A DNA stretch of 64,000 nt from Clostridia bacterium (GTDB lineage: Bacteria > Bacillota > Clostridia > Christensenellales > CAG-138), in the NCBI GenBank assembly GCA_017538255.1, contig JAFYJD010000010.1, forward strand, positions 183,201 through 247,200, read 5' to 3'. The notes under the pieces were generated by a model that saw only the letters and a list, made by a program, of their open reading frames with translations, was not told the DNA's origin and searched no databases. Both the position numbers and the translations under genes were made by a program. The stretch's first letter is position 1; each line of letters begins with the position of its first letter. Positions 1-8,220 of this stretch are shown here, one piece after another.

Positions 1-1365
1 ATCGAACTGTTTTTTTAGGCGAAGCGCAGCTACGGCATAACCCATAAACAGATCCAAAGAGTTCTCGTCGTCGATGAAATAACTCTTTTCGTCGTCGGAG
101 GAGAGTTCACGTCCGCGTTTGACGGCGGAGGAATAATCGCCTTCGTATTCAACTACCCGTGCGCCGCGGCTCCTCAAAAGGTCCTTTTTCCATTGTTTGG
201 CGTCCGCGCTCATATGTACGACGGTTTTGAAGCCGATCGCGGAGGCGGATATGCCGATGCCAAGTCCGAGGTTGCCCGTTGAGCCAACCTGCACGGTGTA
301 GCCGGAAAAGAATTCGCGGCAATCCTTCAATACGGAGTAATCGCTCTCGGGCGTTATGATGCCGTTTTCGAGCGCCAAAGCTTCCGTATGCTTCAAAACC
401 TCGTAGATGCCGCCGCGCGCTTTTACGGAGCCGGAGATCGGCAGGTGAGAGTCGAGTTTAAGATAAACATCCCCAAAAGCGCGGTGCGCGACGCGCGCTT
501 CGAGCGCGGATGTAAGTTTCTTTGCAAAATGCAGTTCGGATTCAATAAGCCCGCCGGCAGCCTCGGTTTCTGGGAAGAGCGCCGCGATGAGAGGCCTGAA
601 TCTTTCGAGCCTCGCCTGCGCGTCCAAAACATCGTCAAGCGAGTAGGGCAGGGAGGAAAGCGCCTCTTTTGCGGGCAGTTTTTCGGTGTTTTGAAAAAAG
701 ACCTCGTCAGCGGAAGCAAGGGACGAAAACTCCGTTTTAGGCGCGTACGAAAACGCGGGGTCGGCCTTTTTGGAAGAGGCTTCGCCTCGCTGCTTCGGCT
801 TTTTTTCGGGCTTGTAGTTGAACTTGGTCTGCGCCTCGTCGATTTGACCGCGTATAATCATCTCCGCCGCTTCCGCGGCGGTGCGGACGGCTTCGTCTAT
901 GGCTTTCGCGTCGTCGCCGTCGGGCGCACCGAGCACATGGTCGATCAGCCCGTGCAGGGGTTTGCCGATGCCGATGCGAATGCGCGGATAATCCTCGAAC
1001 CCGAGTTGTTCCGTCAGGCTTCGCATTCCGTTATGAGTGCCCGCGGAGCCGTTTTTTCGGATGCGTAGCGCGCCGCAGGGAAGGTCTATGTCATCGTAGA
1101 TAACGGTTATCTCGTCGTGAAACGGCTTATACCAGTTGACAAGATCGACAGCGGCAAAGCCGGAAGCGTTCATAAAGGTCTCGGGCTTTGCGAGTATCAC
1201 GCGCTCGCCGCCGAGTCGCCCCTCGCCGTAAAGCGAACGAAAGCCGCGCCTATCAAGCGGTATGCCGAGCCTTTCGCTCAGCGTATCGACCGCCATATAG
1301 CCGACATTGTGCCGTGTGCGTGCGTATTCTTTTCCGGGGTTTCCGAGTCCTATTATGATATGCAT
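1..1365 (-). CDS. pth: Peptidyl-tRNA hydrolase fused to D-serine ammonia-lyase (C-terminus outside window)
   Basis: One stop-free frame of 455 codons runs from ATG 1365 off the left edge. Residues 1-~190 are Pth, which frees tRNA from stalled peptidyl-tRNA: GLGNPG at 6-11, catalytic His19 (RHNVG), FMNASG with Asn66, and YDDIDLP with Asp94. After KFNYKPEKKP a linker without methionine leads into DsdA from about residue 240: the PLP site DSHLPISGSVKARGG (Lys315), then GSTGNLGL and VHMSADAKQWKKDLLRS. DsdA is a PLP enzyme that deaminates D-serine to pyruvate and ammonia. The first ~30 residues of ordinary DsdA are missing, as expected of a fusion. It follows the dockerin gene by 8 nt without a clear ribosome site, so it is probably translationally coupled. 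A sequencing error that removed a pth stop cannot be excluded, but no ATG start for a separate dsdA exists in the linker. Confidence 0.88.
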   Translation of the reverse strand, partial: MHIIIGLGNPGKEYARTRHNVGYMAVDTLSERLGIPLDRRGFRSLYGEGRLGGERVILAKPETFMNASGFAAVDLVNWYKPFHDEITVIYDDIDLPCGALRIRKNGSAGTHNGMRSLTEQLGFEDYPRIRIGIGKPLHGLIDHVLGAPDGDDAKAIDEAVRTAAEAAEMIIRGQIDEAQTKFNYKPEKKPKQRGEASSKKADPAFSYAPKTEFSSLASADEVFFQNTEKLPAKEALSSLPYSLDDVLDAQARLERFRPLIAALFPETEAAGGLIESELHFAKKLTSALEARVAHRAFGDVYLKLDSHLPISGSVKARGGIYEVLKHTEALALENGIITPESDYSVLKDCREFFSGYTVQVGSTGNLGLGIGISASAIGFKTVVHMSADAKQWKKDLLRSRGARVVEYEGDYSSAVKRGRELSSDDEKSYFIDDENSLDLFMGYAVAALRLKKQFD

Positions 1366-1373
1366 CAATTAAA

Positions 1374-2312
1374 CTATGCCGATATGCCGAGCACCTTTCT
1401 AATAAGGATTACCACGTCGTCCACCTGTATCTCGCCGTTCGTGTCCATATCGCCGAGCAGGCTGACCCCATCAGACGTCTCGATACCGAGTACGCCGCGA
1501 AGAAGCAATACAACATCTGTGATATCCACATTGCCACTCATATTCACATCGCCGAGTTCGTATTGGGATACGTCGACGATATAGACGGCGACCACGTTGA
1601 TATCCTCGTGAACGCAGGAAAAATCGGCGTCCCAATGCGAAAACGCATAGCCCTCGTGTACGGGGGGCTCGGGCGCTTCGGCGGCCTCGCCGTCAACTAC
1701 GGGAACGCTGGCGATGACCTCATCCGTAAGACCGTCGATGAAAGCGACGGTATGGTATACGAGCGATTGCCCGACGTGGGATGCGATTATCGCCTCGAGT
1801 TGTTCATAGGTTTCAAAAATGCCCGCAAAATGTTCAACAACAATGCCGTTTGAATCAACGAAGAAAGTTTGCGGGACCATCGGGTAAACGCCAGCCATCT
1901 CGGAGAGCACATCGTCAAGCATCAAGCAAGGGTAGGTGTAGGCATACGCATCCATAAGGCTCGCGCAGATATCCGCAGAACTCGACGCCTCCAAAAGTCC
2001 GTAAACGCCCACTTCGGATTCGGAAAAGTTCTCGTGAGCGGTCTGAATATACCCCATCTCAACTATGCAGACGTCGTACCATATCGCAAAATAGTGTATG
2101 ACGGTGATATCCCTCGACTTGAATATGTCGCCGTTTACTTCATTGCCGTAGATATCTACGGTGGAAAAACCCGAAACGTCTATCCCGACCGCGCCGTTAT
2201 CCTCGGCGTTCGCGTGGATAGCCGGCAGCGCGAGTGCGATGACAAGCGCAAAAACAAGTATCAGCGCCGTAAATCCCCGATTAGAAGAAAATCTTTTAAC
2301 ACTTCGCTTCAT
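1374..2312 (-). CDS. Secreted redoxin-fold protein with C-terminal type I dockerin
   Basis: Signal peptide (hydrophobic run ALILVFALVIALALPAIHANA), then a TlpA/AlkD-like redoxin fold in which the usual WCxxC site reads WYDVC, so the first redox cysteine is missing. A repeat resembling the Listeria-Bacteroides (Flg_new) repeat follows (GYAFSHWDADF), and then a dockerin with two calcium-loop repeats (GDVNMSGNVDITD and GDMDTNGEIQVDD). Dockerins bind cohesins, so the protein is probably displayed on the cell-anchored cohesin encoded just upstream. Start: ATG 2312 has AGGAGG six bases ahead. An in-frame ATG at 2330 would put that site inside the gene and was rejected. Thiol-disulfide activity is doubtful without the CxxC pair. 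The thioredoxin-fold assignment is from weak pattern similarity, whereas the dockerin is clear. Confidence 0.82.
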   Translation of the reverse strand: MKRSVKRFSSNRGFTALILVFALVIALALPAIHANAEDNGAVGIDVSGFSTVDIYGNEVNGDIFKSRDITVIHYFAIWYDVCIVEMGYIQTAHENFSESEVGVYGLLEASSSADICASLMDAYAYTYPCLMLDDVLSEMAGVYPMVPQTFFVDSNGIVVEHFAGIFETYEQLEAIIASHVGQSLVYHTVAFIDGLTDEVIASVPVVDGEAAEAPEPPVHEGYAFSHWDADFSCVHEDINVVAVYIVDVSQYELGDVNMSGNVDITDVVLLLRGVLGIETSDGVSLLGDMDTNGEIQVDDVVILIRKVLGISA

Positions 2313-2367
2313 AGCAATCCTCCTTTTCATATTTCAGGTGTCATATTGTGCTTATCTGCCGCAAATC

Positions 2368-3291
2368 TTATCGGCCGTTCTTTTTCTTGGCAAGCATTAT
2401 GCCCGCGATAGCCGCTGCAACGCCGCCGCAGCCGCAGCATATGACGACGGGCAGCAGCCAGCCGTTCTTCTTCTCGCTGCCTTTTTCGGGCGCAGCGGGC
2501 GATTTATCAGTCTGTCCTTCGGCGGTGCTCGTAGGGGCTTCCGTATCTTCGGCAGGCGGGACGGTTGGTTCGGGCCCGTCGGTCAAGCCGCAGTTATCGG
2601 TGCCGGAGGGCTCGGTGGTTTCGGGTGAGGCGCTCGGAACGGGCGAATTAGCGGGATCGCCGCTCGGGGTAACGACGGGCGCGTGGCTCGGAGAGGACGA
2701 TGCGTTGTCGCCGATGCCGGTCTCGCCCGGATTGTAGCCGTCCGTGGGGTCGCTGCCGTTGACGAGCGTGATTATGGAGTTCTTTGTTTCAAAGGGGATA
2801 TCCACTTCGGTCTGCGAGGAAACGGGCAGATACACGAACTCGTGGATTATCATAATTACCTGCTGGTTCACGGTAACGCCGGAGTTCACCTTGAAGGTCA
2901 TCGTAAACATATCGCCGCTGCCGGTGATCGGGTCGACGACGCTGATAAGCCCAAGTTTGATCTTGCCCTGATAGGCAAGGGTATCGCCCTCAAGAACGAC
3001 TATGCAGCCGTTCTCGCTCGCATTTTTGAGGTAGGGCCCCTTCGTGAGGCTTTCAAGCGTCAGACCGCTCGGATCGTACTCGACGGACAGATTCATTCCG
3101 CTTGCCTTATAGTCGCCGGAGATGGAAAGCGTTACGGTGATCGTGTCGCCTGGCTTTGCGTTGTCAACATTGTTCATAGAGAACTTGACGGTGCCGACAC
3201 CCGCCGCGTTTACCGCGGGGTTTAAAGCGGGCGCAAATACAGTAAGCAGGGCAAAAAAAGCCGCAGCCACAACAGCAAAGATTCGTTTCAT
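2368..3291 (-). CDS. Cell-surface cohesin-domain protein with C-terminal membrane anchor
   Basis: Signal peptide (AVVAAAFFALLTVFAPALNPAVNA), one cohesin domain at about 30-165 (GDTITVTLSISG, GMNLSVEYDPSGL, GSGDMFTMTFKVNSG), a Pro/Ser/Thr/Glu-rich spacer at about 180-275, then a transmembrane helix and a KKKNGR tail. Cohesins hold dockerin-bearing proteins, so this is a single-cohesin anchoring protein. The next gene downstream carries a dockerin, which suggests the pair interact. Start ATG 3291 has AAGGAG six bases upstream; a TTG start six codons earlier was rejected. The stalk composition is typical of Gram-positive surface proteins. Attachment is by a transmembrane helix; no LPxTG signal is visible. 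Confidence 0.85.
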   Translation of the reverse strand: MKRIFAVVAAAFFALLTVFAPALNPAVNAAGVGTVKFSMNNVDNAKPGDTITVTLSISGDYKASGMNLSVEYDPSGLTLESLTKGPYLKNASENGCIVVLEGDTLAYQGKIKLGLISVVDPITGSGDMFTMTFKVNSGVTVNQQVIMIIHEFVYLPVSSQTEVDIPFETKNSIITLVNGSDPTDGYNPGETGIGDNASSSPSHAPVVTPSGDPANSPVPSASPETTEPSGTDNCGLTDGPEPTVPPAEDTEAPTSTAEGQTDKSPAAPEKGSEKKNGWLLPVVICCGCGGVAAAIAGIMLAKKKNGR

Positions 3292-3364
3292 TGTTTGCTC
3301 CTTATCCAAACGCGTTGAGCGTTTATTGCATTTTGGGTTAGGATATCAAAATAACCCAACTTGT

Positions 3365-3393
3365 ATTATAACATAAACGCGTCGGTGTTTCAA
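3365..3393 (-). promoter_or_regulatory. Promoter of the cohesin operon
   Basis: On the minus strand, TTGAAA (3393-3388) and TATAAT (3370-3365) are separated by 17 bases, about 70 bases upstream of the cohesin start. It probably drives cohesin, dockerin-redoxin and pth-dsdA, which are 55 and 8 bases apart. Confidence 0.7.
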
Positions 3394-3461
3394 CATTTTT
3401 AAGCGCCGCGCCGCTCGGAAGTATTTGTAAACAAATTTTATAAAAATGCGGTTTTCGGCGC

Positions 3462-3490
3462 TTTACACTTTTGCGAATCGGGGATATAAT
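3462..3490 (+). promoter_or_regulatory. Promoter of the M20 amidohydrolase
   Basis: TTTACA (3462-3467) and TATAAT (3485-3490) with a 17-base spacer, about 100 bases before the gene. The 3292-3589 intergenic region holds this and the divergent cohesin promoter; nothing else is evident there. Confidence 0.65.
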
Positions 3491-3589
3491 CGGTATCGGG
3501 ATAAAAAACCGTCCCGCCGGAACGCGAACAAATAACGGCGGGAGCGGCAAAACAGAAGCCGCACGGCGGCACAGGGGGCAAGTAACGGT

Positions 3590-4834
3590 ATGGATACAAA
3601 GAACATAAGCGCGACGGAAGAGATCGTGCTTGAATGCACGGAGTTTCGTAAACTCTTGCACCAAAACGCCGAGGTCTCGGGTTGCGAAGTGAAAACCAAA
3701 GCGCTTTTGATCGACTTTTTGAAGAGGAATACATCGCTCGAGATCGTCGATATGGGTGCTTGGTTCTATGCCGTCGGCCGTTCGGACGAAGACGGCGCTG
3801 ACAAAAAACGCATCGCGTTTCGCGCGGATATGGACGCACTTCCGATAGATGAGGGCGAAAACTTGCGATACGCCTCTAAAAATCGCGGCGTATCGCATAA
3901 ATGCGGGCACGACGGGCACTCGGCAAGTCTTGCCGCGCTCGCGCTGTACGCCGATAAACACCCTAACAAAAACGATCTTTTTTTTCTGTTCCAGCACGCC
4001 GAGGAGACCGGCGCGGGCGCCGAGGTCTGCTGTGCGCTGATCGAAAAGGAACATATCGACGAGATATACGGCTATCACAATATGCCGGGGTTTCCGCTCG
4101 GCTCGATCGCCGTGCATAAGGGCTGCGCCGCCTGCGCCTCCAAAGGGATCATAATCAAACTGATAGGCAAAAACTCGCACGCCTCGCAGCCGGAAAACGG
4201 GTTAAATCCCGCTTTTGCGCTGTCGGAACTCATCCTTCAAATACCCGCGCTGACGTCCGAAGCGGCGGGGGAGAGCGGCGAGGGCGCGACCGAAAATAAA
4301 CTTTTGGACGGCACGACCAAAAGCCCGATGTGCGCCTTCGGAACGGACGGTATGGTTATGTGCACGGTGATCGGCGCGTCGGTGTCGAATAGAGCGGACG
4401 CGGAACGCTCGCCCGCGTTCGGCACATCGGCGGGTACAGCGGAGTTGATGCTGACCGTGCGCGCAGAAAACGAAGCGCGTATGCGCGCGCTCGAAAAAGC
4501 GCTGATACACGCCTCCGAGCGCATCGCAAAAGCGCACGATCTCGCGGCGGAGATAGCTTACAGCGACCCGTTCCCAGAGACCCGCAATTCCGATATCTGC
4601 GCCGAAAAAGTGAGAAAATGCGCCGAAAAACTCGGCCTCAAGGTCGTGAATTGGAGCGAGCCATTCAGAAGCAGCGAGGATTTCGGCTTCTATACCAAAC
4701 TCATTTCGGGTGCGCTTTTCTATATCGGCGGCGGAGAGGAGCAGCCAAAACTCCACACAAGGGAATACGATTTCCCGGACGGCATCATCCCCGTCGCCCT
4801 AAAAATGTTTTGGGAACTCGCCGGCTGCGAGTGA
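3590..4834 (+). CDS. M20D-family amidohydrolase / metallopeptidase
   Basis: A 414-residue zinc hydrolase of the M20/ArgE/hippurate hydrolase group, cytoplasmic (no signal peptide). The metal site and catalytic acid are visible: FRADMDALP at 77-85, CGHDGH at 105-110, AEETGAGA at 138-145 and GYHNMP at about 162. The central lid (dimerisation) domain starts near KLIGKNSHASQPENGLNPA, and SEDFGFY near the C-terminus is another family motif. Members cleave N-acyl amino acids, hippurate or related amides; the substrate cannot be told from sequence. Length is normal. The gene stands alone with its own promoter and terminator. The ribosome site is weak. Confidence 0.85.
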   Translation: MDTKNISATEEIVLECTEFRKLLHQNAEVSGCEVKTKALLIDFLKRNTSLEIVDMGAWFYAVGRSDEDGADKKRIAFRADMDALPIDEGENLRYASKNRGVSHKCGHDGHSASLAALALYADKHPNKNDLFFLFQHAEETGAGAEVCCALIEKEHIDEIYGYHNMPGFPLGSIAVHKGCAACASKGIIIKLIGKNSHASQPENGLNPAFALSELILQIPALTSEAAGESGEGATENKLLDGTTKSPMCAFGTDGMVMCTVIGASVSNRADAERSPAFGTSAGTAELMLTVRAENEARMRALEKALIHASERIAKAHDLAAEIAYSDPFPETRNSDICAEKVRKCAEKLGLKVVNWSEPFRSSEDFGFYTKLISGALFYIGGGEEQPKLHTREYDFPDGIIPVALKMFWELAGCE

Positions 4835-4877
4835 TACTTATTCTGTTTTCAACAGAAACCCAACTTTGCAGTGCAAC

Positions 4878-4906
4878 GCGGCGGACGGACTTGTCAGCCG
4901 CTTTTT
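4878..4906 (+). terminator. Rho-independent terminator after the M20 gene
   Basis: GCGGC (4878-4882) pairs with GCCGC (4897-4901), followed by TTTTT. The rest of the 4835-5158 gap shows only the downstream extended -10 box. Confidence 0.55.
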
Positions 4907-5055
4907 AGTGCTTTTTATGTTCATATCAACAAAACTTCAAATCATACCGTTTCACTATGAAATGAGAAACGATTTTCTATTATTTGGCAGGGATTTCCAA
5001 TAATAAATATACAATGGATCTTTGCCGCAATACAGTAGATATTGTTGATTCTTTG

Positions 5056-5064
5056 TGTTATAAT
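5056..5064 (+). promoter_or_regulatory. Extended -10 promoter for the hydrogenase operon
   Basis: TGTTATAAT, an extended -10 element, lies about 95 bases before the first gene. No good -35 box is found at 16-18 bases, which is usual for extended -10 promoters. A T/A-rich stretch lies upstream. Confidence 0.45.
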
Positions 5065-5158
5065 CGTTATGTGTCGGAAAGTATGCGTTTTCGATGGCGC
5101 GTCGTTCCGGCAAAGTCGATTTTCTAACAAACCGCTCAGCGGAATAAGGAGGATTAGC

Positions 5159-5650
5159 ATGGCTAAACAAACAACCACCATTCCTTTCAAGGGCACACCG
5201 GAGCAGGAGGCTCAACTCAAGGAGATCATTGCCCAGTGGAAGGGTAAGGAAGGCGCCACGATGCCCGTGCTGCAGGCAGCGCAGAACATCTACGGCTACC
5301 TGCCTGTCGAAGTGCAGACAATGGTCGCGGAAGGACTCGGCCGTTCCCTCGAGGAGATCTACGGCGTTTCGACCTTCTACTCGATGTTCAACCTCGAACC
5401 TCGCGGCGAACATCTCATCCGTGTATGTCTCGGTACCGCCTGCTATGTCAAGGGCGCGCAGAAGGTCCTCGACGAACTCGCCCGAGTTCTCGAAGTCGAA
5501 CCAGGTCATACCACTCCCGACGGCAAGTTCACCCTCGAACCCACACGCTGTCTCGGCTGCTGCGGGCTTGCTCCTGTAATTATGATCGATGACGACGTGC
5601 ACGGCAGGCTTGCGCCGAACCTCGTGCGCGATATCATCGCGAAGTACTGA
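5159..5650 (+). CDS. hydC: NuoE-like [2Fe-2S] subunit of the bifurcating [FeFe] hydrogenase
   Basis: A 163-residue thioredoxin-fold [2Fe-2S] protein of the NuoE/HydC/HndA type. The cluster cysteines are in CLGTACYVKG and CLGCCGLAP, and the NuoE signature GVSTFYSMF is present. It is the gamma subunit of NAD(P)H/ferredoxin-linked hydrogenases and passes electrons between the flavin subunit and the hydrogenase. The start is ATG 5159 with AAGGAGG eight bases upstream; the longer frame opening at 5042 lacks a ribosome site and family similarity. First gene of an operon running to 13547 with small gaps. The pairing with hydB and hydA in the same operon supports the role. Confidence 0.9.
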   Translation: MAKQTTTIPFKGTPEQEAQLKEIIAQWKGKEGATMPVLQAAQNIYGYLPVEVQTMVAEGLGRSLEEIYGVSTFYSMFNLEPRGEHLIRVCLGTACYVKGAQKVLDELARVLEVEPGHTTPDGKFTLEPTRCLGCCGLAPVIMIDDDVHGRLAPNLVRDIIAKY

Positions 5651-5680
5651 TTCACATAACCCATTTATCGGAGGTATAAA

Positions 5681-6019
5681 ATGGAACTCAGCCAAGTCGC
5701 AGAAATCCTTGAAGCCAAGGTGCTTACAGGCAGCGAGCATCTCGACAGAGTCGCTCACGCCGCCTGCGGCAGCGATATGATGAGCGATGTGCTGGCCTTT
5801 GTTAAGGATCAGGGCATACTGCTCACGGGCCTTGTGAACTCCCAGGTGATCCGCACCACCTTGATGATGGATATGGGCTGTGTGGTATTCGTACGCGGCA
5901 AGACTCCGAGCGAGGAGATGATTGCGCTTGCCGAGAATATCGGCACCGTCATTATGTCGACACAACTCACTATGTACGAATCCTGCGGTCGTCTGTATCT
6001 CGCAGGGCTTGGAAGGTGA
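5681..6019 (+). CDS. DRTGG-domain protein (first of two in the operon)
   Basis: A 112-residue protein of the DRTGG family, small α/β domains often found beside CBS domains or in [FeFe]-hydrogenase operons. Visible landmarks are LTGLVNSQVIRTTLMMDMGCVVFVR and the C-terminal MYESCGRLYLAGL. No catalytic residues are recognised. The paralogue at 7828 shares the organisation LxxVxVPxEEx(I/L)AxAxxxx(V/I)xx(M/F)S(T)..(C)GR(I/L). A ligand-binding or regulatory role in the hydrogenase system is inferred only from gene context. GGAGG lies eight bases ahead of the start. Confidence 0.75.
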   Translation: MELSQVAEILEAKVLTGSEHLDRVAHAACGSDMMSDVLAFVKDQGILLTGLVNSQVIRTTLMMDMGCVVFVRGKTPSEEMIALAENIGTVIMSTQLTMYESCGRLYLAGLGR

Positions 6020-6023
6020 TCGG

Positions 6024-6455
6024 ATGGAGCAAAACGAAAAACTGAGTTTTCACTTCGATGTTGACGGCAACGATTTCACCTCGGCGGGCGAAGCGTCGGT
6101 CAAAGTCAAGAAACTTATGCGTCAACTTGGCTTTTCCCCCGAACTGACACGTAGAGTGTCGATCGCGATGTATGAGGGAGAGATCAATATGGTAATCCAC
6201 GCAAACGGCGGCGTTGCCGACGTCTATGTGGATGAGGACTGCCTGCGCGTCGTCCTTGCGGACGAAGGCCCCGGTATCGCCGATATAGAAACGGCGATGC
6301 AGGAAGGCTTCTCCACTGCGCCCGATAATATCCGTGCGCTCGGCTTCGGAGCGGGTATGGGTCTTCCCAATATGAAGAATTACTCCGATGAAATGAAGAT
6401 AGATTCGATCGTCGGCCAAGGCACGACCATCGAACTCAAGTTCAAGGTAAACTGA
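6024..6455 (+). CDS. RsbW-like anti-sigma/GHKL ATPase
   Basis: A 143-residue GHKL-fold kinase/ATPase like RsbW/SpoIIAB. The N box is YEGEINMVIHA, the G1 box DEGPGI, the G2 region GFGAGMGLPNM and the G3 region GQGTTIELKF. Such proteins phosphorylate anti-sigma antagonists or hold sigma factors, but no sigma or STAS partner is adjacent, so here it is better seen as a regulatory ATPase of the hydrogenase operon. The start ATG 6024 begins 4 bases after the preceding DRTGG gene, with GGAAGGTGAT as ribosome site. An earlier in-frame start at 5922 lies inside the upstream gene and was rejected. A second GHKL protein occurs at 8979. Confidence 0.8.
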   Translation: MEQNEKLSFHFDVDGNDFTSAGEASVKVKKLMRQLGFSPELTRRVSIAMYEGEINMVIHANGGVADVYVDEDCLRVVLADEGPGIADIETAMQEGFSTAPDNIRALGFGAGMGLPNMKNYSDEMKIDSIVGQGTTIELKFKVN

Positions 6456-6476
6456 TAAAGCCGAAAGGAGGGCTGA

Positions 6477-7790
6477 ATGGATTCGTATAAGCACTCGGTT
6501 TTTCTGGAAACGGAAAAATGCAAGGGCTGTACAAACTGCCTAAAGCGCTGTCCGACGGAAGCCATTCGCATCCGCGACGGTCATGCGGTCATCAACCCGG
6601 TGGATTGCATCGACTGCGGAGAATGTATCAGAGTCTGCGAACAGAAGGCAAAACGCGCAGTGTACGAAAAACTCGAGGATCTTGACTCGAGCAAATACCT
6701 TATCGCGCTGCCCGCTCCGTCGCTCTTCGGTCAGTTCAATGCCCTGGCGGATGCGGATTACATCATCCAAGGGCTTTTGGATATCGGATTCGACGACGTT
6801 TACGAGGTCGCGAGGGGAGCCGAGATACACACGGAGTACACAAGGCGCTACATGAACAGAAAGGACATCGTCCTTCCTTTGATCAGTTCCGCGTGTCCCG
6901 TGGTCGTAAGGCTCATAAAAAACCGATTCCCGACCTTGACGGACAATCTGCTTCCGCTCCTTGCCCCTATGGAGATCGCGGGCAAATACGCCCGCCGCGA
7001 GGCGCTCAAAAAGCATCCGGAACTTAAACCGGAGGATATTCGCACCGTGTTCATATCGCCCTGTCCCGCAAAGGTGAGTTGGGTAAAGAGTACGATGCTG
7101 GATCAGGAAGTATATGTGGACAACGTCGTGTCCGCAAGCGAGGTCTATTTTCGCCTCATCTCCGCGATGAAGCGCGAAGCGCCACCCAAGGCCGCTTCCA
7201 AGACCGGTATGATCGGGCTCAGTTGGGCGTCGTCGGGCGGCGAAGCTTCAAGCCTTCTCAACGAGGGCTATCTTGCGGCAGACGGCATCGAAAACGTAAT
7301 CCATGTGCTCGACAAGATCGAGAACGGACAACTTTCAAACGTAAGTTTTGTGGAACTCAACGCCTGCCCGGGCGGCTGCGTCGGCGGCACTATGATGGTC
7401 GAAAACCCGTATATCGCAAGGGTAAAACTTCAATCATTAAGAAGATATCTGCCCGTTTCGATGAACAGGGTCCCGAAGACAGGCGACGATCCCGAAACCT
7501 ATGTTCCCGAGGAACTGATCGACGCAAGGCCATTCACCTATGTGGTCAGCGATCAGGGCGCGCTCAATATGAGTCGGAGCGAATCGATACGTATGATGAT
7601 GGAGATCGAAAACATCTACGAAATGACGCCGCAGATCGACTGCGGCGCGTGCGGAGCCCCGACTTGCAGAGCCTTTGCGGAGGACGTGGTTCGCGGCGAA
7701 GCGCAGATGGACGACTGCCTCATACTGATACGCGAAAGGTTCAAGGCTATGCTCAACAAACAAAAGAGCGCAGCGCCTCAACCCGAATGA
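6477..7790 (+). CDS. [FeFe]-hydrogenase-like H-cluster protein, probably sensory or regulatory
   Basis: A 437-residue protein: two [4Fe-4S] sites at the N-terminus (CKGCTNCLKRCP and CIDCGECIRVCE), an [FeFe]-hydrogenase large-subunit core, and a C-terminal cysteine cluster motif (CGACGAPTC). H-cluster motifs are L1 ISSACP with Cys140, L2 SPCPAK with Cys196, and L3 NACPGGCVGG with Cys297 and Cys301. The four cluster ligands are there, but the proton-relay Cys of classic TSCCP is Ala139 and the small-subunit tail is missing. That pattern is known from putative sensory hydrogenases, so a redox- or H2-sensing role is more likely than bulk H2 turnover. It sits between DRTGG and GHKL genes, ahead of the true catalytic hydA at 11805. 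AAAGGAGGG precedes the ATG. Confidence 0.8.
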   Translation: MDSYKHSVFLETEKCKGCTNCLKRCPTEAIRIRDGHAVINPVDCIDCGECIRVCEQKAKRAVYEKLEDLDSSKYLIALPAPSLFGQFNALADADYIIQGLLDIGFDDVYEVARGAEIHTEYTRRYMNRKDIVLPLISSACPVVVRLIKNRFPTLTDNLLPLLAPMEIAGKYARREALKKHPELKPEDIRTVFISPCPAKVSWVKSTMLDQEVYVDNVVSASEVYFRLISAMKREAPPKAASKTGMIGLSWASSGGEASSLLNEGYLAADGIENVIHVLDKIENGQLSNVSFVELNACPGGCVGGTMMVENPYIARVKLQSLRRYLPVSMNRVPKTGDDPETYVPEELIDARPFTYVVSDQGALNMSRSESIRMMMEIENIYEMTPQIDCGACGAPTCRAFAEDVVRGEAQMDDCLILIRERFKAMLNKQKSAAPQPE

Positions 7791-7827
7791 CAGGACTTTG
7801 ACCAATACGTACCCCTACGGAGGAAAT

Positions 7828-8214
7828 ATGATCACCGCTCAAATGCTTGAAAAGGAACTCGGTTTAAAACGCTTCGTTATGTGCGACGATTCGCGCGAGG
7901 TAACGGGCGGCTATGCCGGCGATCTTTTAAGTTGGGTAATGGGCAGGGCAACAAGCGGCGACGCTTGGGTTACCATTATGAGCAATATCAATGTTATTGC
8001 CGTCGCTCAGCTCACAGACGTCGCGCTTGTGATACTTGCCGAGGGCGTTGTGCCAGGTGAGGAACTCATCGCTGCGGCAAAGATGCGCGGTGTCAACCTG
8101 TTTTCGTCGACAGCGCCGACCTTTGAACTCTGCGGCAGGATCCATCGCCTGCTCGGCGCGCCCGACTGCGGCGCGATCGCCGAAGCGGACGACGCCTATT
8201 CCGCGGCGGACTGA
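7828..8214 (+). CDS. DRTGG-domain protein (second copy)
   Basis: A 128-residue DRTGG-family protein, paralogous to the one at 5681. Landmarks are REVTGGYAGDLLSWVMG, ILAEGVVPGEELIAAAK and the terminal FELCGRIHRLLG. Start: ATG 7828 with GGAGG seven bases upstream; a TTG ten codons earlier has no ribosome site. The Asp-Ser-Arg-x-Val-Thr-Gly-Gly sequence is close to the DRTGG name motif. Function unknown; its place in the operon between the H-cluster protein and the PHP gene suggests a regulatory role. Confidence 0.75.
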   Translation: MITAQMLEKELGLKRFVMCDDSREVTGGYAGDLLSWVMGRATSGDAWVTIMSNINVIAVAQLTDVALVILAEGVVPGEELIAAAKMRGVNLFSSTAPTFELCGRIHRLLGAPDCGAIAEADDAYSAAD

Positions 8215-8220
8215 CTCTCT

